64,000 bases of DNA from contig DASZJG010000053.1 in the NCBI GenBank assembly GCA_035948315.1, positions 50,949 through 114,948 on the forward strand, in the 5' to 3' direction. The DNA is from CAJCJE01 sp035948315. GTDB taxonomy: Bacteria; Actinomycetota; Actinomycetes; Mycobacteriales; Pseudonocardiaceae. Below are positions 16,385 through 24,728 of this stretch, one piece after another. Made by a program: the position numbers and the translations under genes. The notes under the pieces were generated by a model. It worked only from the letters and a program-made list of their open reading frames with translations. It was not told the DNA's origin and searched no databases. Position 1 is the stretch's first letter. Each line of letters begins with the position of its first letter.

Positions 16385-17862
16385 GGGCCGTGCGTGTCGG
16401 GGTGATCGGGTGCGGCGCGGCGGGAACCGCCGCGCTGGACGCGGTGGTGCGCACCGCGGCGGCGTTGCGGCGGCGCGTCGAGGTGACCGTGTTCGAACCG
16501 GGTGGCGCGTTCGGGCCCGGCCGCGCCTACGACCTGGCCAACGGCACCGCGCCGCTCAACCTGGTGCCGGCGAAGATGTCGCTGCGGCCCGACCAGCCGA
16601 ACCATTTCCTGCATTGGCTCAGTAGCAACTGGCCGGACATCGCCCAGGGCCAGGACACCTACCTCCCGCGCGCAACCTACGGCCGCTACCTCGCCGACGT
16701 GGTCGGTTCCGCCATGGCGACCGCGGTCTCGCACGGCTCGCGGGTGGAACTGATCGACGAACGGGTGGTGGAACTCGCCGTGAGGGAGGGCGAGTTCCAC
16801 GCCTGCTCGGCAGCGCATCGGCGCTACCGCTTCGACGTGGTGTTCCTGTGCGTCGGCAGCGCGGAGCCGGACGACCTGTACGGCCTGGCCGGCACGCCCG
16901 GCTTCATCGCCGACCCGTACCCGCTCGACGCGCTGCGCGACGAGATCGACGAGCGGTCCTCGGTCGCCGTGCTGGGTTCCGGTCTGTCCGCTGTGGACAC
17001 CGCGATGCGGCTTGCCGAACGCGGTCACCATGGCCCGATCACCCTGGTCTCGCGCAGCGGATACCTGCCGGCGGTGCGCAGCAGCACGGCGTTGACCACC
17101 GCGCTGCGCGCCACCCGGCACGGCGACCTCGCCAGGCTCGCCGCCCGTCGCGGTCACGTGAGCGTGCGTGACCTGTGGCGGGTGATCAGCCGCGAGTTCC
17201 GCGCGCAGGGCATCCCGGTGCGGACGATCGCCCGCGAGTTCCGCCGCGACGAGCCACCGGCCAGCAGGCTGCGCCGCCAGCGGCACGAGGCCATCGTCGG
17301 CAACCGCGCGCACGCGTTGCTGCTCGACGTCGCCGGTGTGCTGGTCAAGGACGCCTGGCGACGCTTCGACGACGCGAGCCGCGCCGAGTTCGTCCGCGAC
17401 TGGCACTCGCTGGTCGCCGGCCTGTGCGCGCCGATGCCGATCCCGTCCGCGACCGCGCTGTGCGGGCTGGTCTCCTCGGGCAGGCTGCGCCTGCGCGGCG
17501 GCCTCCAGAAGGTCACCTCGACCGAGGCCGGTTTCACCGTGGACACCGAGACCGAACAGTTCACCGCCGACACCGTGATCAACACGATCCGCCCGTACAC
17601 GGCGGCGATTCCGAGCCGTGCGAGCGAGATCGTCGGCTCCCTGCTGAACTCCGGCCTCGCCGTGCCTCACCCGCACGGCGGGGTCGGCATCACACCGGAA
17701 ACCCTTCGCCTGGTGGACCGGACCGGCAAACCCGTGCCAGGGCTCTACGCACTGGGTGAGCTGACCACCGGCGAGCTGTACCTGGAAACCACCATCATCG
17801 GCGCGATCGCCCGCCGGGCGCAGCAGGCGGTCGCGCACGTCTTCGCCGAGGTGAAACCATGA
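16381..17862 (+). CDS. FAD/NAD(P)-binding oxidoreductase of the halogenase operon
   Basis: 493 residues from a GTG at 16381 that overlaps the halogenase stop as GTGA. Two Rossmann signatures are visible: VGVIGCGAAG at the N-terminus and VAVLGSGLSAVDTAM in the middle. The early part (GPGRAYDLANGTAPLNLVPAKMSLRPD) matches the NAD_binding_9 family of FAD-dependent proteins. The C-terminal GLYALGELTTGELYLETTIIG resembles the FAD-closing segment. It may oxidise the product or supply reducing power to the pathway. No specific reaction can be assigned. Overlaps on both sides place it firmly in the operon. Confidence 0.8.
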   Translation: MRAVRVGVIGCGAAGTAALDAVVRTAAALRRRVEVTVFEPGGAFGPGRAYDLANGTAPLNLVPAKMSLRPDQPNHFLHWLSSNWPDIAQGQDTYLPRATYGRYLADVVGSAMATAVSHGSRVELIDERVVELAVREGEFHACSAAHRRYRFDVVFLCVGSAEPDDLYGLAGTPGFIADPYPLDALRDEIDERSSVAVLGSGLSAVDTAMRLAERGHHGPITLVSRSGYLPAVRSSTALTTALRATRHGDLARLAARRGHVSVRDLWRVISREFRAQGIPVRTIAREFRRDEPPASRLRRQRHEAIVGNRAHALLLDVAGVLVKDAWRRFDDASRAEFVRDWHSLVAGLCAPMPIPSATALCGLVSSGRLRLRGGLQKVTSTEAGFTVDTETEQFTADTVINTIRPYTAAIPSRASEIVGSLLNSGLAVPHPHGGVGITPETLRLVDRTGKPVPGLYALGELTTGELYLETTIIGAIARRAQQAVAHVFAEVKP

Positions 17863-19553
17863 CGCTCGCGGCGACGGAACCGACCATCTCGGGGACCGTC
17901 ATCGACCTCATCGACCGACAGCTGCGCAGCAGGCCGGACTGCCTCTGCGTCGCCGATCCCGATCTTCGACTGTCCTATCAGGACTTCGCGCGGCTGACGG
18001 CGGAGTTCGCGGACCTGCTCGCCTGCTACCAGTTGACTCGGGGTGAACTGGTCGCGGTGACCGGGGGGCCGAGCGCGGCCGTGGTCTCGCTCGCCGTCGC
18101 GATCTGGCGGGCGGGCGGCGCGTTCCTGCTGTTCGACCCGGCCCAGCCGGCGGCGCGGCAGGAGGAACTGCGCGCCGACGCGGGCGTCCGGCTGACCGTC
18201 ACCGTCGCCGACGACCGGATCGACGTCGTCGAGGACGGCGTGTGGAGGCCGATCGAGGGCATCGAGAACGCCGAGGAACTGGCCTACGTCGTCTACACCT
18301 CCGGCTCGACCGGCAGGCCCAAGGGCGTGCTGGTGCGGCACTCCGCGCTGCTGCCGGTGATGCGGATGAAGGACACCCAGTTCGGCATCGTGGCGGGCGA
18401 CCGGATCGCCATGCTCGCGCCGCTGCACGTCGAGGGCGTGCTGTTCGAGATCCTCGCCGCGCTCACCTCCGGCGCCAGCCTGCACATCCCGACCGCCGAA
18501 CAGCGCAGGCCGGGACCGGCGCTCGACGAGTTCCTGCGCACCGAGCGGATCAGCGTCCTGGTCGCCACGCCATCCCGGCTGCGCGACATGGACCCGGCCG
18601 GCTTCCCCGCGCTGCGCGTCGCGATCAGCGCGGGCGAGGACCTGCCCGCCGACCTCGCGCGGAACTGGGCGAACGGGCGCCAGCTGTTCAACAGCTACGG
18701 CGTCACCGAGGCCACCATCGCCACCACCTGCGTGCGCATCGAATCCGACGTCGCCACCGTGCCGATCGGCCGGGCCATCGACCACAACGGCGTGCACATC
18801 CTGGACGAGTCGCTGCGGCCGGTGTCGCGCGGCAGCGTCGGCGAACTGTTCATCAGCGGCTCGGGCGTCGCGCTCGGCTACCTCAACCGGCCCGAACTCA
18901 CCCGGGACCGGTTCGTCGAGGTCGACGGCACCCGCATGTACCGCAGCGGCGACTACGTCCGCGAGGACGAGGACGGCCTGCTCTACTTCGCCGGCCGCCG
19001 CGATGAACAAATCCAGCTCGGTGGGTTCCGCGTCGAACCCGCCGAGGTCCGCACCGCGCTGTCGGCCCACCCCGACCTGTACGACAGCGCGGTGCGGGCC
19101 ATAGACGGCAGGCTCGTCGCCTACGTGGTGCCGAGCGGTGCGAACGAACCGACCGGCGCGGAGCTGCGCAACTGGCTGGCCGGCCTGCTCACCCAGGAGA
19201 TGATCCCGACCAGGTTCATCACCGTGCCCGCGCTGCCGCAGACCGCCTGGGGCAAGATCGACTACCAGGCCCTGCCCGACCCGGACACGGTCATCGTGAG
19301 CATCGACGAGCACCCGCTCGATCACACCCAGAACGCCATCGCCGCGATCGCCGCCGAACTGCTGGACATCACCGAGTTCCCCGGCCTCGCCGACGACCTG
19401 TTCCTGCTCGGCCTCACCTCCGTGCTGGTCGCGACGCTGATCAGGCGGGTCGGCGAGGAGTTCGGCGTGCTGCTCAGCCCGGTCGACGTGTTCGAGCGAC
19501 CGACCATCGGGGAACTCGCCGGGCTCGTGGACACGTTGGGAGCCGTGGCATGA
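17859..19553 (+). CDS. Stand-alone NRPS adenylation-carrier (A-PCP) didomain
   Basis: 564 residues starting in an ATGA overlap at 17859. Adenylation core motifs are present: YTSGSTGRPKG (147-157), NSYGVTEAT (278-286), YRSGDYV (361-367), GRRDEQIQLGGFRVEP, and the A10 lysine in TAWGK (K466). The carrier domain has DDLFLLGLTS with the phosphopantetheine Ser at 521. The position that normally holds the amino-group-binding Asp (D235 of GrsA) aligns with Glu192. My hand-aligned pocket is E-G-F-V-I-A-S-I-A-K, which I do not recognise. It should activate one acid and hold it as a thioester for the P450 or oxidoreductase. There is no condensation domain. Confidence 0.9.
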   Translation: MTLAATEPTISGTVIDLIDRQLRSRPDCLCVADPDLRLSYQDFARLTAEFADLLACYQLTRGELVAVTGGPSAAVVSLAVAIWRAGGAFLLFDPAQPAARQEELRADAGVRLTVTVADDRIDVVEDGVWRPIEGIENAEELAYVVYTSGSTGRPKGVLVRHSALLPVMRMKDTQFGIVAGDRIAMLAPLHVEGVLFEILAALTSGASLHIPTAEQRRPGPALDEFLRTERISVLVATPSRLRDMDPAGFPALRVAISAGEDLPADLARNWANGRQLFNSYGVTEATIATTCVRIESDVATVPIGRAIDHNGVHILDESLRPVSRGSVGELFISGSGVALGYLNRPELTRDRFVEVDGTRMYRSGDYVREDEDGLLYFAGRRDEQIQLGGFRVEPAEVRTALSAHPDLYDSAVRAIDGRLVAYVVPSGANEPTGAELRNWLAGLLTQEMIPTRFITVPALPQTAWGKIDYQALPDPDTVIVSIDEHPLDHTQNAIAAIAAELLDITEFPGLADDLFLLGLTSVLVATLIRRVGEEFGVLLSPVDVFERPTIGELAGLVDTLGAVA

Positions 19554-20326
19554 CCGGGGTGATGACCAACCTCTGGTTCCCGAGGGTCGCGCACCGTCGC
19601 TGGCCCCGGGTCCGGCTGCTGTGCGTCGGCGGTGCCGGCACCGGACCCGCCGAGTTCGCGGGCTGGTCCACCGAACTGCCCGGCGCGGTCGAACTGTGGC
19701 CTGCGCAGTTACCTGGCCGGGAGCGCCGGATCCGTGAGGCGCCCGCCCCGTGCATCAACGAACTCGCCGACGACATCGCCGAACAGATGTGGCAGTTCTC
19801 CGATCCGAGCCTGCCGTGGGCGCTGTTCGGGCACAGCTTCGGTTCACTGGTCGTCTACGAGGTGGCCAAGCGGATCGTCGGTGTGCTGCCGATGTGCGGC
19901 CTGATCGTGTCGTCCATGGTGGTGCCGCACCGCCAGGGCGAGCGGCTGCCCGTGCGGCATTCCGACGACGACACCCTGCTCGACTGGGTGCGCAACGCGG
20001 GCGGCACCGACTCCGCGCTGCTCGACGACCCGCGCTTCGCCAGCTGGCTGGCCGAGGATCTACGGGTCACCCTGCGGATCCGCCAGGAGTACTCGCCGCG
20101 GCGACCCGCGCCGCTGCCCAGCCCGATCCTCGCGCTCGGCGGAGCGGATGACCCGGACGCGCTGCCCGAGGATCTCGCGCAGTGGTGCGAGTACACCAGC
20201 AAGTCCTTTGCCTACCAACAGATCGGCAGCGGCCACTTCTTCCTGCGGGACAACCTGCCGGACGTGGTCGGCACCGTCGCCGCCCAACTCGCCGACTGGA
20301 CCGAACCGGTCGCCGCCTACCGCTGA
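19550..20326 (+). CDS. Type II thioesterase
   Basis: 258 residues starting in an ATGA overlap at 19550. It is an alpha/beta hydrolase of the NRPS/PKS external thioesterase family: LLCVGGAGTGPAEFAGW at the N-terminus, nucleophile GHSFGS (S96), acid in ALGGADDPD and His in GSGHFFLRD. It should remove misloaded groups from, or release the finished acid from, the carrier domain encoded just upstream. It is the last gene of the five-gene operon and is followed by a strong hairpin. Confidence 0.92.
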   Translation: MTGVMTNLWFPRVAHRRWPRVRLLCVGGAGTGPAEFAGWSTELPGAVELWPAQLPGRERRIREAPAPCINELADDIAEQMWQFSDPSLPWALFGHSFGSLVVYEVAKRIVGVLPMCGLIVSSMVVPHRQGERLPVRHSDDDTLLDWVRNAGGTDSALLDDPRFASWLAEDLRVTLRIRQEYSPRRPAPLPSPILALGGADDPDALPEDLAQWCEYTSKSFAYQQIGSGHFFLRDNLPDVVGTVAAQLADWTEPVAAYR

Positions 20327-20400
20327 AGGGATCAGCAGACCATGACCTCGAGCGTCCGGCCGGCAGCACGGACCGCTGGGGGTTGTCACTGGGGGACCGC

Positions 20401-20437
20401 CCGGTGGGAGCGCGAATCCTCAGCGCGCTCCCACCGG
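20401..20437. terminator. Strong hairpin between convergent genes
   Basis: A perfect 14-bp inverted repeat (CCGGTGGGAGCGCG and its complement) with a nine-base loop. It lies between the thioesterase (plus) and methyltransferase (minus) stops, so it can terminate both. Confidence 0.8.
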
Positions 20438-20461
20438 CGCCGGCTTGCGTTTCTCCGCGAG

Positions 20462-21250
20462 CTATTCGGGTTTGCGCGCGACGACCGCGTAGTGCCCGAG
20501 TTCGTCGAGGTTGACGTTGTCGTAGGCGGCTGCCTCGCCGGGCTCCGGCCGCCAGCACGCGGTGAACACCACGCCCGGCGCGACCGGCTCCAGTCCGCGC
20601 ACCAGGTCCACCACTTCGGCGTGGCGGCGCGGCACCATGAACGTGTTGACCGACCGGAAGAACTCCACCGCATCGGCCATCGGCTGCTCGAGATTGTCCT
20701 GGGTGAAATGGGTCATCGCCAGATAGCTGCCCGGCGCGACGTGCTCCAGAAACCGCGTCAGCACCTCGGCCGGTTGATCATCATCGGAGATGAACTGGAT
20801 GACACCGAGGAAAAGCAGGCCGAGCGGTTGGTCGAAATCGAGTAGTTCGCGTGCGGCGGGCGAATCGATGATCGAATCGGGTTCGCGCAGATCGCCGTTG
20901 ATCGCGGTCGCCAGCGGGTTGGTGATCAGCTTTTCCCTGGTCTGCGCCACGGCGATCGGGTCGTAGTCGACGTAGACGACGCGGGTGTCCGGCGCGATGG
21001 CCTGCGCGACCTCGTGCACGTTCACCTTGCTGGGAATGCCGGATCCGACGTCGAGGAACTGTCGAATGCCGGCGTCGACGAGGAAACGGACCGACTTCTC
21101 CAGGAACAGCCGGTTCAGCCGGGCCATGGCTCGAAATGGAGCGACCGAATTCAGTTGGTCGCCGGCAATGCGATCACGGGCGGTGTGGTTGTCACCGCCC
21201 AGCATGTAATCGTAGATACCGGCGGTTGCCGGTTTTTCGTCCTCAGCCAT
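20462..21250 (-). CDS. SAM-dependent methyltransferase, Methyltransf_19 (DUF574) family
   Basis: 262 residues from the ATG at 21250. No good ribosome site is visible. The N-terminal GIYDYMLGGDNHTARDR and the SAM site FLDVGSGIPS are typical of this actinobacterial family, as are VVYVDYDPIAV and GLLFLGVIQFISDD. It methylates an unknown substrate. It converges on the halogenase operon, so it is not part of that transcript. It diverges from the hydroxycinnamate operon across about 125 bases that contain an operator-like palindrome. Confidence 0.88.
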   Translation of the reverse strand: MAEDEKPATAGIYDYMLGGDNHTARDRIAGDQLNSVAPFRAMARLNRLFLEKSVRFLVDAGIRQFLDVGSGIPSKVNVHEVAQAIAPDTRVVYVDYDPIAVAQTREKLITNPLATAINGDLREPDSIIDSPAARELLDFDQPLGLLFLGVIQFISDDDQPAEVLTRFLEHVAPGSYLAMTHFTQDNLEQPMADAVEFFRSVNTFMVPRRHAEVVDLVRGLEPVAPGVVFTACWRPEPGEAAAYDNVNLDELGHYAVVARKPE

Positions 21251-21305
21251 GGAAGTGAGCGTAGTCAGCGCCAATCTGTCGGAACACGGTTCATCGCCCG
21301 CCCAC

Positions 21306-21354
21306 TTGACGTAGTACACGCGTCTTGCTAAGAACATATCAGGAATCCTGATAT
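21306..21354 (+). promoter_or_regulatory. Putative promoter and operator of the hydroxycinnamate operon
   Basis: TTGACG at 21306-21311 with TAAGAA 17 bases later resembles a weak -35/-10 pair. Directly after it lies a perfect palindrome, ATATCAGGAATCCTGATAT (21336-21354), with 9-bp arms and one central base. It starts 39 bases before the hydratase/lyase ATG. Its position across the expected transcription start suggests a repressor site. The MarR-type gene at 24728-25237 is the natural candidate, because MarR proteins such as FerR/CouR control ferulate genes in other bacteria. Confidence 0.55.
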
Positions 21355-21374
21355 CGAGACACACAGAGGTGGAG

Positions 21375-22208
21375 ATGGACGAACCGTGGGGCGACACCGT
21401 GCTCGTCGAGTTCGACGAGGGCATCGCGTGGGTGACGCTGAACCGGCCCGCGAAGCGCAACGCGATGAACCCCGCGCTCAACGACGAGATGGTCCGCGTG
21501 CTCGACCACCTGGAGGGCGACCAGCGCTGCCGCGTGCTCGTGCTCACCGGTGCCGGCGACGCGTTCTCCGCCGGCATGGACCTCCAGGAGTACTTCCGCG
21601 AGGTGGACGCGACCGGCAGCGCGGCCGTGCAGGCCAAGGTGCGCAGGGCGAGTGCGGAATGGCAGTGGAAGCGGCTGTCCAACTGGCTCAAACCGACGAT
21701 CGCCATGGTCAACGGCTGGTGCTTCGGCGGAGCGTTCACCCCGCTGGTGGCCTGCGATCTCGCCTTCGCGAGCGAGGACGCGACCTTCGGCCTGTCCGAG
21801 GTGAACTGGGGCATTCCACCTGGTGGCGTGGTCTCCCGCGCGCTCGCCGCGACGGTCAGCCGCCGCGACGCGCTCTACCACATCATGACCGGCGAACCCT
21901 TCGACGGCCGCGCCGCGGCGACCATGCGCCTGGTCAACGAGGCCGTCCCGGCCGATCGCCTGCGCGAACGCACCCGCGCGGTCGCCGCGAAACTGGCCGA
22001 GGGCAACCCCACCGTGCTGCACGCCGCCAAGGTCGGCTACAAGGTGGCCGCCGAAATGCCGTGGGACCAGGCAGAGGACTACCTCTACGCCAAACTCGAA
22101 CAGTCCCAGTTCGTCGACAGCGCGGGCGCCCGCGCCAAGGGGCTGCGCCAGTTCCTCGACGACAAGAGTTATCGCCCTGGCCTTGCTGCGTTCAAGCCGG
22201 AAAGCTAG
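21375..22208 (+). CDS. ech: Hydroxycinnamoyl-CoA hydratase/lyase (feruloyl-CoA hydratase-lyase, vanillin-forming)
   Basis: 277 residues from the ATG at 21375 with AGGTGGAG in front. From memory the protein closely tracks Pseudomonas HCHL along its length: NRPAKRNAMNPALN, GDAFSAGMDLQEYFREVDA, KPTIAMVNGWCFGG, and the catalytic Glu in FGLSEVNWGIPPGG (E142). The C-terminal EDYLYAKLEQSQ supplies the conserved Tyr. It should hydrate feruloyl- or coumaroyl-CoA and cleave it to a hydroxybenzaldehyde plus acetyl-CoA in the cytoplasm. The CoA ligase two genes downstream completes the route. Confidence 0.92.
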   Translation: MDEPWGDTVLVEFDEGIAWVTLNRPAKRNAMNPALNDEMVRVLDHLEGDQRCRVLVLTGAGDAFSAGMDLQEYFREVDATGSAAVQAKVRRASAEWQWKRLSNWLKPTIAMVNGWCFGGAFTPLVACDLAFASEDATFGLSEVNWGIPPGGVVSRALAATVSRRDALYHIMTGEPFDGRAAATMRLVNEAVPADRLRERTRAVAAKLAEGNPTVLHAAKVGYKVAAEMPWDQAEDYLYAKLEQSQFVDSAGARAKGLRQFLDDKSYRPGLAAFKPES

Positions 22209-22213
22209 GGCAC

Positions 22214-23110
22214 ATGAACCTCGACGAGTTGGTCGCCATCGACGTGCACGTGCACGTCGAGGTCTCCGACGACGGGCACCCCGCGCTCCCGCCCCGGTTC
22301 TTCGACGCGGCGAGCAGGCACATCGGCGCCGACAACACCCGGCCGACCGTCGCCGAGATCGCCGCCTACTACCGTGACCTGCACATGGCCTGCGTGCTGT
22401 TCACCGTCGACGCCGAGTCCGCGACCGGCCATCCGCCCATCGCGAACACCGAGATCGCCACGATTGCCGCGCGGCATCCGGACGTGCTCATCCCGTTCGC
22501 CAGCCTCGACCCGGCACGCGGCACCGCGGCCGTCCGCGAGGTGCCCCGGCTGGTCGAGCAGGAAGGCGTGCGAGCCATAAAGAAAGACTCAAGTAAGTTC
22601 CACCCCAGCCTCCAGAACTTCGCGCCGTCGGACCGTTCGGCCTACCCGCTCTACGAAGCCATCGAAGCAGCGGGCGTGCCCGCTCTGTTCCACAGTGGAC
22701 AGACCGGCATCGGCGCGGGACTGCCCGGAGGCGGCGGTATCCGGCTCAAGTACGGCAACCCGATGGAACTCGACGACATCGCCGCCGACTTCCCGGACCT
22801 GACCATCATCATCGCGCACCCGTCCTTCCCCTGGCAGGACGAGGCGCTGGCGGTGGCCGTGCGCAAGCCGAACGTCTACATCGACCTGTCCGGCTGGTCG
22901 CCCAAGTACTTCCCGCCGCAGCTCGTGCGCTACGCGAACTCGCTGTTGCAGGACAAGGTGCTGTTCGGCTCGGACTACCCACTGATCACGCCGCAGCGCT
23001 GGCTGCGCGACTTCGACGCGCTGGACATCAAGCAGGCCGTCCGGCCGAAAATCCTCAAGGACAACGCGATTCGCGCACTGCGGCTGGACGGGAGTCGGCC
23101 GAATGCGTGA
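22214..23110 (+). CDS. Amidohydrolase family 2 (ACMSD/resorcylate decarboxylase-like)
   Basis: 298 residues from the ATG at 22214, five bases after the hydratase/lyase stop. It is a TIM-barrel metal hydrolase: metal-binding HxH in DVHVHV, His in ALFHSGQTG, His in IIIAHPSFPW and Asp in LFGSDYPL. Relatives include decarboxylases and hydrolases of aromatic acids. Here it sits between the lyase and ligase of hydroxycinnamate breakdown, so a decarboxylase or esterase role on an aromatic intermediate is likely. Around 22571-22604 the codons turn abruptly AT-rich (CGA, ATA, AAA, TCA, AGT) and encode an extra KKDSSK just before FHPSLQ. Confidence 0.82.
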   Translation: MNLDELVAIDVHVHVEVSDDGHPALPPRFFDAASRHIGADNTRPTVAEIAAYYRDLHMACVLFTVDAESATGHPPIANTEIATIAARHPDVLIPFASLDPARGTAAVREVPRLVEQEGVRAIKKDSSKFHPSLQNFAPSDRSAYPLYEAIEAAGVPALFHSGQTGIGAGLPGGGGIRLKYGNPMELDDIAADFPDLTIIIAHPSFPWQDEALAVAVRKPNVYIDLSGWSPKYFPPQLVRYANSLLQDKVLFGSDYPLITPQRWLRDFDALDIKQAVRPKILKDNAIRALRLDGSRPNA

Positions 23111-24548
23111 CGAGGGACTGGGTTCCTGGCCGGCCCGCCGCGCCAGAATGACCCCCGACGCCATCGCCGTGCGCCACCGAAACCAGTCCCTCACCTACGC
23201 CGACCTCCGCGACCGAGTCGATTCCGTGGCGGCCGGATTGCGCGCCGCCGGCATCGCCAAAGGCGACCGAGTCGCCTACCTCGGCCCCAACCACCCCGTC
23301 TACCTCGACCTACTGTTCGCATGTGGACGGTTGGGCGCGATCTTCGTCCCGGTCAACTTCCGGCTCACCGCACCGGAAATCGACCACGTGCTCACCGACT
23401 CCGGCGCCGCCCTGTTCGTCCACACCCCCGACTACCCGCACACCACCACGATCCCGACCATCCAGGCGACCGACACGATCCCCCTGCACGGCACCGACCC
23501 GGCGGAAGAAACCGTCGGCCTGGACGACCCGTGCCTGATCATGTACACCTCCGGCAGCACCGGCCGGCCCAAGGGCGCGGTCCTCACGCACGGCAACCTC
23601 ACCTGGAACAGTGTGAACGTGCTGGTCGAAATGGACCTGGCCGGCGACGAGCGAACCCTGGTCACCGCGCCCATGTTCCACATCGCGTCGCTGTCCATGA
23701 CCTGCCTGCCGACCCTGCTCAAGGGCGGCACGGTCATCCTGCGCGAGAAGTTCGACCCGGGCGCCGTGCTGGCCACCGTCGAAGAACAACGCGTGACCTT
23801 CATGTTCGCCGTGCCGACCATGTTCAACGCCATGGCGGCGCACGAGAACTTCGCGGCCACCGACCTGACCAGCGTCCGCCGCTTCATCTCCGGCGGCGCG
23901 GGCGCGCCCGAGGAGACCCTGCGCCGGTTCCTGGACCGCGGCATCACCATCACCCAGGGCTACGGCCTCACCGAAACCGCGCCCGGCGTCCTCACCCAGG
24001 ACATCCCGCACGTGTTCAGCAAACTCGGCTCGGTCGGCGTGCCGTCCTTCTTCACCGACGTGCGCCTCGTCGACCAGGACCAGAGGGGTCGCGGCGAGGT
24101 CGTGATCAGCGGCCCCAACGTCACCCCCGGCTACTGGCGCCGCCCGGACGCGACCGCCGACGCCGTTCGGGACGGCTGGTTCCACTCCGGCGACATCGCC
24201 ACCCGCGACGCCGACGGCTACTACTACCTGGTCGACCGGGTGCGGGACATGATCATCTCGGGCGGCGAGAACATCTATCCGACCGAGGTGGAGAACGAGA
24301 TCTACGCCTTCCCCGGCGTCGGCGACTGCGCGGTCATCGGCGTCCCCGACACCCACTGGGGCGAAGTCGGCCGCGCCGTCGTCCGCGTCCTACCCGGCGC
24401 GACCGTCGACCCCGACGAACTCCTCACCTTCCTGCGCACCCGCCTCGCCGGCTACAAGGTCCCGAAGTCGGTGGTGTTCGCCGAGGAGATGCCGACCACC
24501 GGCTCCGGCAAGATCCGCAAGAACATCCTGCGCGAACGCTACGGCTGA
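23103..24548 (+). CDS. fcs: Feruloyl-CoA synthetase-like acyl-CoA ligase
   Basis: 481 residues from the ATG at 23103, overlapping the amidohydrolase by eight bases. ANL-superfamily motifs are intact: MYTSGSTGRPKGAVLTHGN, QGYGLTETAPGV, GWFHSGDIATRD, DRVRDMIISGGENIYPTEVE, and the catalytic Lys in TTGSGKIRKN. It should activate ferulate or p-coumarate to the CoA thioester with ATP, feeding the lyase encoded first in the operon. The substrate is inferred from the neighbour rather than from the pocket. Confidence 0.85.
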   Translation: MRDEGLGSWPARRARMTPDAIAVRHRNQSLTYADLRDRVDSVAAGLRAAGIAKGDRVAYLGPNHPVYLDLLFACGRLGAIFVPVNFRLTAPEIDHVLTDSGAALFVHTPDYPHTTTIPTIQATDTIPLHGTDPAEETVGLDDPCLIMYTSGSTGRPKGAVLTHGNLTWNSVNVLVEMDLAGDERTLVTAPMFHIASLSMTCLPTLLKGGTVILREKFDPGAVLATVEEQRVTFMFAVPTMFNAMAAHENFAATDLTSVRRFISGGAGAPEETLRRFLDRGITITQGYGLTETAPGVLTQDIPHVFSKLGSVGVPSFFTDVRLVDQDQRGRGEVVISGPNVTPGYWRRPDATADAVRDGWFHSGDIATRDADGYYYLVDRVRDMIISGGENIYPTEVENEIYAFPGVGDCAVIGVPDTHWGEVGRAVVRVLPGATVDPDELLTFLRTRLAGYKVPKSVVFAEEMPTTGSGKIRKNILRERYG

Positions 24549-24577
24549 GGCGTTCTGAGTGGTCAGGGCAACGCCAA

Positions 24578-24592
24578 CTGCACAATGTGCAG
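24578..24592. repeat. Short palindrome after the acyl-CoA ligase gene
   Basis: CTGCACAATGTGCAG is a perfect 6+3+6 inverted repeat 30 bases past the ligase stop. It could be part of a terminator or a regulator site. Nothing else distinguishes the two. Confidence 0.35.
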
Positions 24593-24699
24593 AAATGTGG
24601 AGCTAGTTGCAGTTGTAGTGGACTGCCTGCTTCATCTTGATCAGCGATTGGCGGCAGGGAACGAGTCTGCTGACTGAGGGGTGTTGGTGGGCGGTCGCC

Positions 24700-24728
24700 A
24701 ACTCCAAAATTTGTAGTTACTTGGAGTT
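24700..24728. terminator. Hairpin at the end of the MarR gene
   Basis: Arms AACTCCAA and TTGGAGTT (perfect, 8 bp) flank a 13-base AT-rich loop and touch the marR stop codon. It lies between convergent genes and probably ends one or both transcripts. Confidence 0.5.
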
